Of a DNA stretch of 64,000 bases, positions 17,854 through 28,075 are shown in pieces. Position 1 is the first letter of the stretch. Each line of letters opens with the position of its first letter. Location: positions 186,001 through 250,000 of the forward strand of contig NZ_FQUS01000001.1 of the NCBI RefSeq assembly GCF_900129315.1, in the 5' to 3' direction. Source of the DNA: Fodinibius roseus (GTDB taxonomy: Bacteria > Bacteroidota > Rhodothermia > Balneolales > Balneolaceae). A program made the position numbers and the translations under genes. Below the pieces are notes generated by a model that saw only the letters and a program-made list of their open reading frames with translations, did no database searches and had not been told where the DNA came from.

Positions 17854-19014
17854 TTATATAGAAATTTCCTGTGTTACCTTCCGGGCCTTTTCGTACGTGG
17901 ATTCCAGTTTCTCACCGAGGAGCGTATAGTGAGCCATCTTACGACCGGGTCTGCTATCCAGCTTCCCATAGATGTGCAGGTGTCCGTCAGATACCCGCAG
18001 GGCATCCAAAGCCTGATCTACTTGCGCATCGCGTTTGCTGTCCCCAAGCAGGTTGATCATCGCTACGGCCGGCCTGCGGAGCTTGGCGGATCCGAGGGGG
18101 AGTCCCAGCACGGCCCGAACATGATTTTCAAACTGGGAGGTTATGCAGCCTTCGATGGTATAATGTCCCGAGTTATGGGGTCGGGGAGCCGACTCATTGA
18201 GCAGCAGATTACCCTCCCGCGTCAGAAAGAATTCAAACGCAAAAAGGCCTTTTCCGTCAATGGCTTCCGCAGCCTGAGCGGCAATCCGCCGGGCCTCTTT
18301 TTGAATCGAAGGGTCAACCGGAGCCGGCGTTTTGAGGGCTACGCAGATATGATTCTCCTGTACCGTTTCGCAGCAGGGATAGACGACATGTCCCGTTTCG
18401 TTGCGTGCGACTTGTACGGCCAGTTCATGGGTGAAGGGGACAAAAGCTTCCGCAATAATATCACGTCCCTCATTACCACCCAGCCGGTCGAAGGCCGCAC
18501 GCGCTTCTTCCAGATCGCGAACGGTTTCATTACCAAAGCCGTCATATCCCCCCTTGGATGACTTTAACAGGCAGGGCCAGCCATGGTCGGTCCCGAACGA
18601 CTTCAGGTCTTCCTCATCTTCTACCAGAGCATATGGAGTCACTGCGATGCCTGCCTGCTCGAATGTCATTTTTTCAATAAGCTTGTTTTCAATAAGCGCA
18701 AAGGTTTGGGGAGAGGGATAGATGGGTGTTCCGCTTGCTTCCTGGGCGCGGGAGAGCACGTCCGAATCAATAAACTCGTTTTCCAGGGTAAGTACGTCGC
18801 ACGAACGAGCAAAGGCCGAGAGGTCGTCGGCCGATTCGAAAGATCCCGTCTGTGAGTGAGGCGTCATAAACTGGACAGGTTCGTTCTCGGGACGGTCTGA
18901 AAAGACACCCACTTGGATACCGTATCGAAATGCTTGCAGCGCGGACATGCGTGCCAGCTGTCCTCCTCCCAAAAAACCAAGCCTGAAATTGGCCGATAAA
19001 GGATTTTTGCTCAT
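17854..19014 (-). CDS. purK: 5-(carboxyamino)imidazole ribonucleotide synthase
   Basis: A 386-residue ATP-grasp enzyme that makes N5-CAIR from AIR, bicarbonate and ATP, feeding PurE directly downstream. N-terminal GGGQLARM motif (about residues 15-22), ATP-grasp core with PCLLKSSKGGYDGFGN, and the ADP/Mg region FAFEFFLTREGNLLLNESAPRPHNSGHYTIEG, all standard for PurK. The length fits the family. It is transcribed away from prfA. Confidence 0.96.
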   Translation of the reverse strand: MSKNPLSANFRLGFLGGGQLARMSALQAFRYGIQVGVFSDRPENEPVQFMTPHSQTGSFESADDLSAFARSCDVLTLENEFIDSDVLSRAQEASGTPIYPSPQTFALIENKLIEKMTFEQAGIAVTPYALVEDEEDLKSFGTDHGWPCLLKSSKGGYDGFGNETVRDLEEARAAFDRLGGNEGRDIIAEAFVPFTHELAVQVARNETGHVVYPCCETVQENHICVALKTPAPVDPSIQKEARRIAAQAAEAIDGKGLFAFEFFLTREGNLLLNESAPRPHNSGHYTIEGCITSQFENHVRAVLGLPLGSAKLRRPAVAMINLLGDSKRDAQVDQALDALRVSDGHLHIYGKLDSRPGRKMAHYTLLGEKLESTYEKARKVTQEISI

Positions 19015-19193
19015 GAATACACAATTTTGAATTTAAATTTTTATCCAGAACATAAGAATTATTCGGTTGGGAATTAAGTGTCTCCATAAAAGGAATGAGT
19101 AATTCCCGGTTCCGGATTCTTCATTTTGTCGAAAGAATCGTATTTTAACCCCAGATGATTTGGAAGTTAATAATTCAAAGTGACAGTTTAAGC

Positions 19194-20273
19194 ATGGATA
19201 TTGAAGCAAAGTTAGAGCAGGTTCGGGAACGATTTGAAGAAGTGACAGCGGCCATGAGCGATCCTGCGGTCTATGATGACCCTGACCGGTATACCGAATT
19301 GACGAAAGAGCACAGCGAACTGAAGCAGCTCGTTGAACTCTATGATGAATGGAAAGATATCGGCCGTCAGATTGAAGGGAACAACGAGCTCATAGAGGAA
19401 GGCGGAGATGCCGAAATAACGGAAATGGCCAAAGAGGAGATTAATGAGCTGAAACCCCGGCTCGAGCAGCTGGAAGAGGATATTAAGTTTAAGCTTATTC
19501 CCAAAGATCCGGATGATTCCAAGAATGTGATTGTTGAACTCCGGGCCGGGACGGGGGGAGATGAAGCGGCTATCTTTGTGGGTGATCTGTTTGACATGTA
19601 CCGGCGCTATGCAGATAACATGGGCTGGAAACTCAACCTGTTAAGTATTAATGACTCTGTAAAGGGGGGCTATAAAGAACTCACTTTTGGGCTGGAAGGG
19701 GAGGAAGTATACGGCAAGATGAAGTACGAAAGCGGGGTGCACCGCGTGCAGCGGGTACCGGAAACCGAAACACAGGGACGGGTCCATACCTCCGCCGCCA
19801 CGGTGGCTGTCCTGCCCGAAGCCGAAGAAGTTGATATTGAAATTAATTCGGCCGATCTCCGGATCGATACCTTTCGGGCAAGCGGGGCCGGGGGACAGCA
19901 TGTAAACAAGACCGATTCGGCTATCCGTATCACCCATGAGCCTTCGGGAGTCGTCGTGGAATGCCAGCAGGAACGCTCGCAGCACCAGAATAAGGAAAAG
20001 GCGATGAAGATGCTGCGCTCCAAGCTGTATGAAAAAGAGGAGGAAAAACTCCGAAGAGCGCGCGATAAGGAGCGACAGAGCCAGATATCAACCGGTGATC
20101 GCAGCGCCAAGATTCGAACCTATAATTTCCCGCAAAGCAGGGTGACCGATCATCGAATTAATCTTACGCTCTATAACCTTGAGGATATTATGAAGGGAGA
20201 TGTGGATGAGGTCATTGAAGCCCTCCGCGTACAGGATAACCTGGACAAGCTGAATGCAGTGATGGAAAATTAG
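19194..20273 (+). CDS. prfA: Peptide chain release factor 1
   Basis: A 359-residue class I release factor that reads UAA/UAG and triggers peptidyl-tRNA hydrolysis. The start at 19194 (MDIEAKLEQV) is chosen over an in-frame ATG at 19155 because it matches the usual RF1 N-terminus and places GGQ at residues 233-235, the same numbers as in E. coli RF1. The codon-recognition segment VQRVPETETQGRVHTSAATV carries PET in the RF1 PxT position. The C-terminal RVTDHRINLTLYNLEDIM block is intact. Monocistronic as far as visible. Confidence 0.97.
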   Translation: MDIEAKLEQVRERFEEVTAAMSDPAVYDDPDRYTELTKEHSELKQLVELYDEWKDIGRQIEGNNELIEEGGDAEITEMAKEEINELKPRLEQLEEDIKFKLIPKDPDDSKNVIVELRAGTGGDEAAIFVGDLFDMYRRYADNMGWKLNLLSINDSVKGGYKELTFGLEGEEVYGKMKYESGVHRVQRVPETETQGRVHTSAATVAVLPEAEEVDIEINSADLRIDTFRASGAGGQHVNKTDSAIRITHEPSGVVVECQQERSQHQNKEKAMKMLRSKLYEKEEEKLRRARDKERQSQISTGDRSAKIRTYNFPQSRVTDHRINLTLYNLEDIMKGDVDEVIEALRVQDNLDKLNAVMEN

Positions 20274-20675
20274 CCGGGAAACCAGCAGCTTTCGATAGCG
20301 GGTAAATATCCGTCCTATCCAGGTTTAATTAAATAAACGATCTCTGGGCAGAGCCTGCCGGGTATTTAAAAGAAGCGTGTCTGCCGGGCTATAAAGCGTT
20401 CCCTCATAGTAAATCAATCAGTTAATAATCCGTGGGTCCCGCTTTCACCAGCTTTCCGCTTACCTCCTAAAAAAGTTATGCCGGAGAGGTTACTATTAAA
20501 TTATTAGCATAGGCTCGGAAATACTTAAAAGATAAAATATAGGCAAAGTAGTCGGATGGACACTGATACTGCTTTGATTGCGCCCGGATACTCCCTCTGG
20601 GGGAGATACGGTATGGTATTCTTCCCCCGGAGATGGTCCGGCGTGAAAAATCCGTGGTTAGTGGGATGTATTTTT
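20274..20675. other. Intergenic gap, nothing recognised
   Basis: About 400 bp between convergent prfA and the TPR kinase gene. A CTCTGGGCAGAG dyad lies near 20342-20353. No T-tailed terminator, RNA gene or convincing small ORF was found. Confidence 0.35.
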
Positions 20676-23282
20676 TTACGGGAGATTGGCCCTGAATACG
20701 GTAAGGAGGGAGTCCGCCTCCCTTATGAGGGGATTGTCACGATCGAAATGGAGTTCGAGGATTTCCAGACCGGCCGTGAATAAACTGTCAACCTGCCGGT
20801 ACTTCTGGCTTTTCATAGCATACTTGGCCTGGTTGCAGAAAACTTTGCCGAGATTTGGATGTTGGGGACCGAAATTCCTTTTAAAGTTTGATATGGTTTG
20901 CTGTCCATATTCCATTGCCTGTGCGTAATCTTCGACTTCTGCGAAGATTTCAGCATAAGTCTTTGTCATGTAGCCATAGTATGGGTGGTCCTTTCCGTAG
21001 TTATCGCCAATGATGGAAATGGCCTGATCAATCTGCTTCCTGGCTTCTTCAAACCGCCCGGTAGCGGACAACGTTTTTGCATATTCCCGGATGGCGAGGG
21101 CATACCGGAAGTGTTCGGGACCGTGTTTCTGTTTGTTGATTTCGATAGATTTTTTGTTGTACTCGAACGCTTGTTCATAATCTTCCAGTTCGAAAGCGAT
21201 GTTACCCAGCAGATGCAATGTCGATCCTACCAGCTGGTGTTCGGGTCCCAATGTCTGAACACGTATCGTATAGGCTTGTTCAGCCATTTTTTTTGCTTGT
21301 CCAAAGTCACTTATTGTTGCATACACAACGCCCATATTATGGTAGAGTCTTCCTATTTTCGGGTTGTTTTCCTCATAAATCTCTTGCTTGAGGGTCAGTG
21401 CCTTATCCAAATTGTCAAGAGCTTTCCGATGTTCACCCATATTCTTATAAGCACGTCCCCGGTTATTATACAAATCAGCCTGTAAGTCAAGCAGTGAAGG
21501 GTTCTTACCGGCAGTATTGTTAAGATTTTGTTCCGACTGAGCAAGTACTTGTAAGGCTTTTTCATACTGACCGTTTTCCAGCAGAAAATCACTGTAATTG
21601 AGCTGGTGGGCATAAAACGTTAAGGTGTTCGTTAACTGATGGGCCCGGAAAAGGGAATCCGTCAGGTTATAATAGCGTTCCGCTTCCCGGGTATTTCCCA
21701 CATCCTCGTGCCATTCGGCATATTTTGTGCCGATAGCAATCGTCTTCTCGCTTTGTTCTGTAAGTGAATCCGTGACAAACGCCATCCCCTTTTCAAGCGT
21801 GATGCCCGCTTCCTCAATATCTCCCGTATTGATCTGGATGGAACCGATCGTGCCCAGGATGGTAGCTCGGTTAAAGGCGGACATCTCCTGCTGCTCGACA
21901 TAATCGATACCGTGAAGCAGCGCATCACTGACCGTAATATCCTTGCCTACATTTTCACTGGGATTATTTAACTGTAATATAGACACTAAAAAGTTGGTGA
22001 TTTCCTCGGCACGATCGGCCTGAAGCTGAGCATGGTTGCGTTCCTGAGCAATGCGCCAGGTATAAAAACCTGTAAGACTTACAAGTAGAAGGATGACGCC
22101 TGCAGCAATAGCCAATCCCTTTTTGTTGCGTTTAAAAAATTTAGACAGGCGATAGATGGTCGTTCCTTTCCGGGCATGAACCGGCAAATTATGTTGATAG
22201 TTATAAAGATCATCCAAAAACTCTGTCACCCCCCGGTATCGGTCTTCCGGATCTTTGCGTATCGCTTTGAGAACAATCGCATCCAAATCGCCCTCCAGTT
22301 TTTTCCGAAGTGTGCTGTCCGCTGTTTGAGTGCTGGGTTGAGGCGGTTCTTTCTTTAGGATTGTTTGCTCGATGGCATAATGGGAACGATCGTTAAATGC
22401 AAAGGGACCGGTACCCGCTAACAGCTCATAAAAAACAACTCCCAGCGCATAGATATCAGTGGAGGTCTTGTCCGGCTCCTGGCGGATTTGTTCTGGTGCA
22501 GCATATCGGGGAGTCAGCAAACGGGCTTCTTCGGTAGGCCGAGTTGAGCCGTTCTCATCTTTAAGCAGCTTTGAGATACCAAAATCCAGGATTTTAACGT
22601 TTCCGGAGTCGTCGATCAGGATGTTGTCAGGTTTAAGGTCGCGGTGAATAACCAGGTTTTCATGTGCGTAACGGACCGCCTCCAGTACCTGGGTAAAGAG
22701 AGATACGATCTCATCGATGGAGCACTTATTTATTCGGCAATGATCATCCATGGGCGTGCCATCCACATATTCCATGATAATATAGGGAAAGCCATCGGCC
22801 GTGATGCCACCGTCATAGAGTTGTGCTATGGCCGGATGATTCAACTGAGCTAAAATACGCTGCTCCTGCTCAAAACGATGGATATTGGTTTGGGTAGCCC
22901 GTTCCTCTCGTATAATCTTAATAGCGACCCGGTGCTCAAAGGAATCATCTGATCGCTGAGCAAGAAAAACAGCTCCCATGCCGCCTTTGCCAATCTGTTC
23001 TTTGATGGTATAGGAACCCACTTTTTGACCAATAAGAGTGTGTTGGGAGGATAGCTCTTTTACGTCATCTGATATATCGTTATAAAACTCTTCTTTATAA
23101 TCCTTTGGGTCGTCCAGCCAGCCTTCAGAGTCAAAAATGGATTCCAGCAGCAGGGTTACTTCACTTTTAAGCCGCTCATTCCCCTTACATTGCTCAGTAA
23201 TAAATGTGTCGCGTTGGCTTTCAGGCAGTTCAAGAGCACGGTCAATAATCGTTTCTATTTTTTCCCAGTTTTCTTCACCCAT
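20676..23282 (-). CDS. Membrane Ser/Thr protein kinase with C-terminal TPR domain (paralogue A)
   Basis: An 868-residue Hanks-type kinase. The start at 23282 (MGEENWEKIETI) is chosen because it aligns with the paralogue upstream and is preceded by AGGAGG about 8 bases before ATG. A longer N-terminal reading to 23495 overlaps that paralogue. Order: conserved N-terminal module (1-85), kinase domain (about 91-370) with GKGGMG, VAIK (Lys122), HRDLKPDN (Asp215) and DFG (Asp233), one transmembrane helix (about 390-412), coiled segment, and a run of TPR repeats (about 480-850). All catalytic residues are present. It is the third gene of an ECF sigma-kinase-kinase operon. Confidence 0.92.
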   Translation of the reverse strand: MGEENWEKIETIIDRALELPESQRDTFITEQCKGNERLKSEVTLLLESIFDSEGWLDDPKDYKEEFYNDISDDVKELSSQHTLIGQKVGSYTIKEQIGKGGMGAVFLAQRSDDSFEHRVAIKIIREERATQTNIHRFEQEQRILAQLNHPAIAQLYDGGITADGFPYIIMEYVDGTPMDDHCRINKCSIDEIVSLFTQVLEAVRYAHENLVIHRDLKPDNILIDDSGNVKILDFGISKLLKDENGSTRPTEEARLLTPRYAAPEQIRQEPDKTSTDIYALGVVFYELLAGTGPFAFNDRSHYAIEQTILKKEPPQPSTQTADSTLRKKLEGDLDAIVLKAIRKDPEDRYRGVTEFLDDLYNYQHNLPVHARKGTTIYRLSKFFKRNKKGLAIAAGVILLLVSLTGFYTWRIAQERNHAQLQADRAEEITNFLVSILQLNNPSENVGKDITVSDALLHGIDYVEQQEMSAFNRATILGTIGSIQINTGDIEEAGITLEKGMAFVTDSLTEQSEKTIAIGTKYAEWHEDVGNTREAERYYNLTDSLFRAHQLTNTLTFYAHQLNYSDFLLENGQYEKALQVLAQSEQNLNNTAGKNPSLLDLQADLYNNRGRAYKNMGEHRKALDNLDKALTLKQEIYEENNPKIGRLYHNMGVVYATISDFGQAKKMAEQAYTIRVQTLGPEHQLVGSTLHLLGNIAFELEDYEQAFEYNKKSIEINKQKHGPEHFRYALAIREYAKTLSATGRFEEARKQIDQAISIIGDNYGKDHPYYGYMTKTYAEIFAEVEDYAQAMEYGQQTISNFKRNFGPQHPNLGKVFCNQAKYAMKSQKYRQVDSLFTAGLEILELHFDRDNPLIREADSLLTVFRANLP

Positions 23283-23331
23283 TGCTGTTAACCTCCTGCT
23301 TTTGAGTATAATGGTTAGTACGTAATAGCAG

Positions 23332-25716
23332 CTATTCCTGTTTGGCCGAATAATATTCGGCTTTTTCCGGTTTTCCCCATAATTGATATAGATTGGAGAG
23401 TGCCGAGGCTGCTTCCAGACTGCGCCAATCCTGATCGCCAAATTTTTCGCAAAATTGTTCATAGGCCTGCTCAACAACAGGAATGTTTTCCTCAAAGTTA
23501 CCCTGCATTGCCCGGCTGACAGCTAATCCGCCCCTGGCGCTTATAACCTGCCAGTGATCTTGAGGCAGCTTTTGACTCAGAATATCATATCCTTCTTTCA
23601 GCAGTGATTCAGCCTCACGGGTGTGGAGCTGTTTGATTTTTAGTAACCCCAACCGAATGAGAGAAGAAGCAATATGATGGTGGTCCGGCGGAAAGAGCTC
23701 GCGACGCATCTCCAGTGCTATTTGATGCAGCGAATCAGCCTTGGGATAATTACCCATCTGCTGGTAGGTGAATGCCAGGTTGTTGTGGGCGCTGGCTAAA
23801 TCAGGATGGAGGGTATCATTTACTTCCCTTTCGAGTTTCAGGCTTTGTTTATGCAGGTCTATGGCCTTTTCAAATTCTCCCTGGTCCCGATAAGCAATGG
23901 CTAAATTGCCTAAAGACACCGCAAGTGATTTTTTTTCCGTGGAATCGGCCAGGTCAATAGCTCTTTTGTAATACTCTTCAGTTTTAAGCAGCCGACCCTG
24001 CTCCCTGTAAATAGAGGCCAGCGAACCATAGAAAGGAGCCGCATAGTGGGTGTCGTCCCCGTATTTGTATTTGACAAGTTGCAGCGCTTCCATAAATGAA
24101 GCTTCCGCCTCTTGAAACCGTCCTGTTCGGTAATAAACCCTTCCGATTCTTCCGAGATTGCTGATGTAGGTTTGTCGGGCGCTTTCGGATTGCGAAGAGG
24201 AGTAAAGAGCAAGGGCGTCGCTCAGCAATTCTTCTCCTTTGTCAAAATTGCCGAGAGAAACATAGTTCTCGCCCAACAAACCCAGCAGCTCTGCCTTAAC
24301 CTCGGGTTGACCATTCAGGCTTTGACGAATGTCTTCTGCACCCCTGTCAAGAACTTCGGCGAGCGTAATGTTCCGGTCGGGTTGAGAGAAGGGGTCCTGT
24401 TGCTGCAGGATGTCATTAAAAAGATTTTTGATCTCCGTTGCCCGTTCCGCTTCCCTTTGAGCGCTGTTTCTCTCTTCTGTTATGCGAGAGGTATGCAGTA
24501 TGGTAAAACTGACAAGAAGAAGCAGGAATGCTGTCAGCGTAGCGATACCAAACATGTGACGTGAAAAAAATTTCCTGCTGCGATATTTAAAAGTATCGGC
24601 GTGGGCTGAAACCGGCAATCCCTGCTGATAGTTATGCAGATCCTCCAGAAACTCGTTAGCTACCCGGTAGCGCCGGTCGGGTTCTTTGCGGATGGATTTT
24701 AACGTTATAGCATCAAGATCGCCTTTTAGCTGTTTCTGAAGGGTGTGAGCGGAAACCCTGGTACTGGGTTTAGACGGTTCCTGCTTCAATATCGTTTGCT
24801 CCATCTCGTAACGGGAAAGCCGATCCAGATCAAAGGGATCTGTGCCGGACAGGAGCTTGTAAAATATAATACCGAGAGCATAAAGATCGGTAGCTGTTGT
24901 AATATTCGACTGCGTAATCTGTTCCGGAGCTGCGTACCTGGGCGTCAGCAACCGTGCACCGGTCTGTGTAAGCGTGGCAGCTGTTTCCTCTTCCTCCAGC
25001 AGCTTGGAAATACCAAAATCCAGGATCTTTACATTGCCATTTTTATTAACCAGGATATTGCCCGGTTTGAGGTCGCGGTGAATGACTAAATTTTCATGGG
25101 CATGACGAACCGCTTCAAGCACTTGTTGGAACAGGAGAACCTTTTGTTCCGCAGAGTAATTGTGCTTTCGGCAATACCTGTCTATGGGAATGCCCTCAAC
25201 ATATTCCATAATCAGATAGGGATAGCCATCTTCAGTAACGCCTCCGTCGAAAAGTTTAGCAATTCCCGGGTGGTTGAGTCCGGCCAGAATATTACGCTCT
25301 CGCTGAAACCGGCGGATGTTTTCGCGGGTAGCCTTCCCGTGCTGAATAATTTTTATCGCAACACGATGTTGAAACTGTCCGTCTCTGCGTTCAGCAAGAT
25401 AAACGGATCCCATCCCGCCCGCCCCGATTTGCTTTTTGATGGTATAAGAACCGACGGATTGTCCTATAAGGGAAGGGCCGGGAGAGAGTACTTCCATATC
25501 CGTTGATATTTCTTTGTAGAAATCTTGTTTGTAATCCTGAGGATTTTCAAGCCACCCTTCGGAATGGAAAATAGACTCTAACAGGGAGGTTACTTCCCCT
25601 TTAAGCTTTAGGTTGTCCCCGCACTGTTCTTTTATAAAGGTATTGCGCTTTTCTTCCGGCAGTTCCAATACTATGTCAATAATGGTTTCAACTTTTTCCC
25701 AGTTGAGATCAGTCAT
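23332..25716 (-). CDS. Membrane Ser/Thr protein kinase with C-terminal TPR domain (paralogue B)
   Basis: A 794-residue paralogue of the next gene with the same layout and even the same residue numbers for Lys122, HRDLKPGN Asp215 and DFG Asp233. The N-terminal module WEKVETIIDIVLELPEE is shared. Then come the kinase domain, a transmembrane helix near residue 400, and TPR repeats (about 480-780) that differ much more between the two than the kinase domains do. It sits 49 bp before paralogue A and 279 bp after the ECF sigma gene. By analogy with other ECF-kinase pairs, the kinases probably control the sigma factor by phosphorylation. The TPR tails would give partner choice. Confidence 0.92.
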   Translation of the reverse strand: MTDLNWEKVETIIDIVLELPEEKRNTFIKEQCGDNLKLKGEVTSLLESIFHSEGWLENPQDYKQDFYKEISTDMEVLSPGPSLIGQSVGSYTIKKQIGAGGMGSVYLAERRDGQFQHRVAIKIIQHGKATRENIRRFQRERNILAGLNHPGIAKLFDGGVTEDGYPYLIMEYVEGIPIDRYCRKHNYSAEQKVLLFQQVLEAVRHAHENLVIHRDLKPGNILVNKNGNVKILDFGISKLLEEEETAATLTQTGARLLTPRYAAPEQITQSNITTATDLYALGIIFYKLLSGTDPFDLDRLSRYEMEQTILKQEPSKPSTRVSAHTLQKQLKGDLDAITLKSIRKEPDRRYRVANEFLEDLHNYQQGLPVSAHADTFKYRSRKFFSRHMFGIATLTAFLLLLVSFTILHTSRITEERNSAQREAERATEIKNLFNDILQQQDPFSQPDRNITLAEVLDRGAEDIRQSLNGQPEVKAELLGLLGENYVSLGNFDKGEELLSDALALYSSSQSESARQTYISNLGRIGRVYYRTGRFQEAEASFMEALQLVKYKYGDDTHYAAPFYGSLASIYREQGRLLKTEEYYKRAIDLADSTEKKSLAVSLGNLAIAYRDQGEFEKAIDLHKQSLKLEREVNDTLHPDLASAHNNLAFTYQQMGNYPKADSLHQIALEMRRELFPPDHHHIASSLIRLGLLKIKQLHTREAESLLKEGYDILSQKLPQDHWQVISARGGLAVSRAMQGNFEENIPVVEQAYEQFCEKFGDQDWRSLEAASALSNLYQLWGKPEKAEYYSAKQE

Positions 25717-25995
25717 AAAGTTTTAATTTTGTAATCCGCCCAAAAGGTCGAATGATAGTTGCAGCCCGGAGACTATGATAGCTTGACATGTATGGAGCTC
25801 GCGTGCCCTCTGAGGCCCCAAAGGGTTCCGGAAAGAAATTTTGCTTAGAAGCACTTCCATGATTTGAGATGAGAAATGCAGATTACGTTTGCCTGCGGTT
25901 GCAAAATGAGTGTCCACTATATATTCCAGCCAAAGTATCAAAAGTATGGATTATACAGTCCCATCTACATATACGCAATATGGTCAAGAAATGGC

Positions 25996-26571
25996 TCACT
26001 TAACCTCAAACTGCCCTTTAAGTTCTTTATAAAGCCAACCCCGTGCTTTCATCCAGTCTCTCTTTACGGTGCTTTCTGATACATCCAGGGCTTCAGCCGT
26101 TTCCTGAATGGTCATTTCCCCGAAAAATCGCATCTCGACGACCTTGGTGAGACGTTCATTTAATTTTTCCAGTTCATTGAGTGCCGCATCTATATCAATA
26201 AGTTCCTGGGCTTTTTTATCCTGACCTTCAAAAAGTTCATCAATAAAGGTCAGATCCTTCTTTTTTCCACCCCGTTTTTTTGCATTTTTTTTACGGGCAT
26301 AGTCAATAAGTATTTGACGCATGCAACGGGAAGAAATAGCCAGAAAATGACTCTTATCCTTGAAGTCGAGCTGCGTCTGATCAATCATTTTGAGATAGGT
26401 TTCATGGACCAGTTCAGTCTTGGACAACGTGTGATCCGGCGACTGTTTGCTCATTTGCACATAGGCTAATTTTTTCATCTCCTCATAAATAAGGGGATAG
26501 AGCTGGTCATAAATACCGTTCTCTCCCTTCTTAAGGCGGATTAATAGCTGCGTTACCTCAGATTGTTCCAT
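25996..26571 (-). CDS. ECF-family RNA polymerase sigma factor (TIGR02999 type)
   Basis: A 191-residue ECF sigma factor. Region 2 (about 20-95) has LVHETYLKMIDQ and HFLAISSRCMRQILIDYARKKNAKKRGG, the signature of the TIGR02999 branch. Region 4 (about 130-185) has VVEMRFFGEMTIQETAEALDVSESTVKRDWMKARGWLYKEL. No anti-sigma gene is next to it. Instead two Ser/Thr kinases follow, the arrangement known for kinase-linked ECF groups. It lies first in the operon. The promoter must be in the 660-bp gap upstream. Confidence 0.93.
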   Translation of the reverse strand: MEQSEVTQLLIRLKKGENGIYDQLYPLIYEEMKKLAYVQMSKQSPDHTLSKTELVHETYLKMIDQTQLDFKDKSHFLAISSRCMRQILIDYARKKNAKKRGGKKKDLTFIDELFEGQDKKAQELIDIDAALNELEKLNERLTKVVEMRFFGEMTIQETAEALDVSESTVKRDWMKARGWLYKELKGQFEVK

Positions 26572-27232
26572 CCTTCAAGTACTAATTGTTTAATCCTAAA
26601 TGACCTAATTCTGTTTGATATTTCGTATACACATATGGGCGTGTTATGCATCTATCTTTTTTAAAAAAGAGATTCTGCCAAAAACATCCAATGCAATACT
26701 GGCTTAATTCTCAAAGTACTTGTCTTTTTATGTAAAGCCAATAATAAAGAGAGAATCCCGGGTATTTGTCATATTGCCCTGAGCCGCCCAAAAGACCAAA
26801 AATGGTACACAGATTTTGAAGATCCGCTTTTCACTTCTAATCAAACATAGTATTTAAGTCAATCTGTTGCAATAGCTTATCCTGTTAAATTTATGACCGT
26901 ATCGAATTCGTCAGCAACAGAGTCGGGCTGAAAATATCTCGCGATTACCTCGAATTATTTACCCATGTATGGGAAATATCCTTATAATTGGGACTATTGG
27001 AAGTGGAGCGCTCTGCGAGATAATCTTCTATGAATATGAATTGGGATAAGAAGTTTTTTACAAAACCATATTTTGTACAATCTCTGCATTCTCTCGCATT
27101 CAAGATCCTCATATATGCCTTGTATGCTACGGCGGTTTTGAATGCGTTCAGGGGTTGATATTGATCAAAATCCCTGGTTTTTCAAAGGCCTCCAAAAAAA
27201 CTTAGGTGTTATGATACGGCAGGAAAGCTCTC
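26572..27232. other. Long intergenic region upstream of the ECF-kinase operon
   Basis: About 660 bp. It holds copy 2 of a dispersed repeat (27155-27201) and must contain the promoter of the ECF sigma gene. Otherwise I see nothing: no tRNA, no T-tailed hairpin, no convincing small ORF or transposase fragment. Confidence 0.4.
27155..27201 (+). repeat. Dispersed repeat, copy 2
   Basis: Matches 11965-12010 at about 37 of 46 positions with one indel. In one frame it would read DQNPWFFKGLQKN, but no start or longer frame supports a gene. Confidence 0.45.
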
Positions 27233-28075
27233 CTAAAGGCCAAAAATACGATTAACATTAAAACCGAAACGGAAATCTCCGGCCCAGAATTGATTATCGT
27301 TGTTTGCCAGGACATATTGTTCAAGATGCCATTCGGATGAAGTAAAGAAGAGTTGAAAAACATGTCCCCCTGTCTGAATATTCAGTCCCAGGGAAAAAGC
27401 ATTGTTTGTCCCTTCCACGCGATCTCCTACGACGGGGTAGTACTCGGCGGTGAGTGCAAAACGGTTGGAAAGCTGGACGGAAGAGCCGATGCCGAGGGAA
27501 AACAGGTCATATGTTCCTGTTGTGTTCAGATAGTTGAAATGAGCATACATCGGGTTGACCTGCAGGCTGAAGGTATCATTGAATTTGCGGGAAATGACAA
27601 CGGAAGCCTGTGTGCTGATATCATCCTCCAACGGACGGCGGTTTTCCTGGGTTACAATGCCCAGATCCCCTTTTAAGGAAATGCTTACCGGTGTCTTGTC
27701 AGATTTATCCTGCTGAAAGAGAGCATATTTGGTCCTAATATCTACCACATTGAGCTGTGATGACCGGCCGACCCCCACCGACCAGCGGTCGGTCAGACCT
27801 AAATCGAGACCGAGGCGGACATTTTGCACGTTGTCGAAGCCGAAGAAATCACGTACAACATTGCTGGTAGCAATGCCAAAGCTGTGCATGATCGTTACGT
27901 TTAGATTACGGGCTGCGAGATGGTGGGTTGTTGCCTGTGTTATCAGGGTGGGAGTCCAGAAGGCGTCGACTTTTGGATTGACCACTGACCGTTCTCTCTC
28001 CATTTGTGCCAGTACCGCAGAGACTGTTATTAGATGCAGCAGAATAATCAAAATGGAAGTTTTGGCAATGTGCAT
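27233..28075 (-). CDS. DUF5777-type outer membrane beta-barrel protein
   Basis: A 280-residue exported protein with a Sec signal (about 1-23, cleavage after VLAQ). The body is rich in alternating beta strands ending in aromatic residues and matches the DUF5777 barrel family (DAFWTPTLITQATTHHLAARNLNVTIMHSFG near the start, DFRFGFNVNRIFGL at the end). The family has no assigned function. It lies 171 bp downstream of a YceI gene and a cytochrome c lipoprotein on the same strand, an association suggesting an envelope redox or lipid-related role (inference). Confidence 0.82.
   Translation of the reverse strand: MHIAKTSILIILLHLITVSAVLAQMERERSVVNPKVDAFWTPTLITQATTHHLAARNLNVTIMHSFGIATSNVVRDFFGFDNVQNVRLGLDLGLTDRWSVGVGRSSQLNVVDIRTKYALFQQDKSDKTPVSISLKGDLGIVTQENRRPLEDDISTQASVVISRKFNDTFSLQVNPMYAHFNYLNTTGTYDLFSLGIGSSVQLSNRFALTAEYYPVVGDRVEGTNNAFSLGLNIQTGGHVFQLFFTSSEWHLEQYVLANNDNQFWAGDFRFGFNVNRIFGL

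Noticed and set aside
19155-19193. Upstream ATG that would lengthen prfA by 13 codons
   Set aside because: The shorter start puts the GGQ motif at residues 233-235, as in E. coli RF1, and gives the usual N-terminus.
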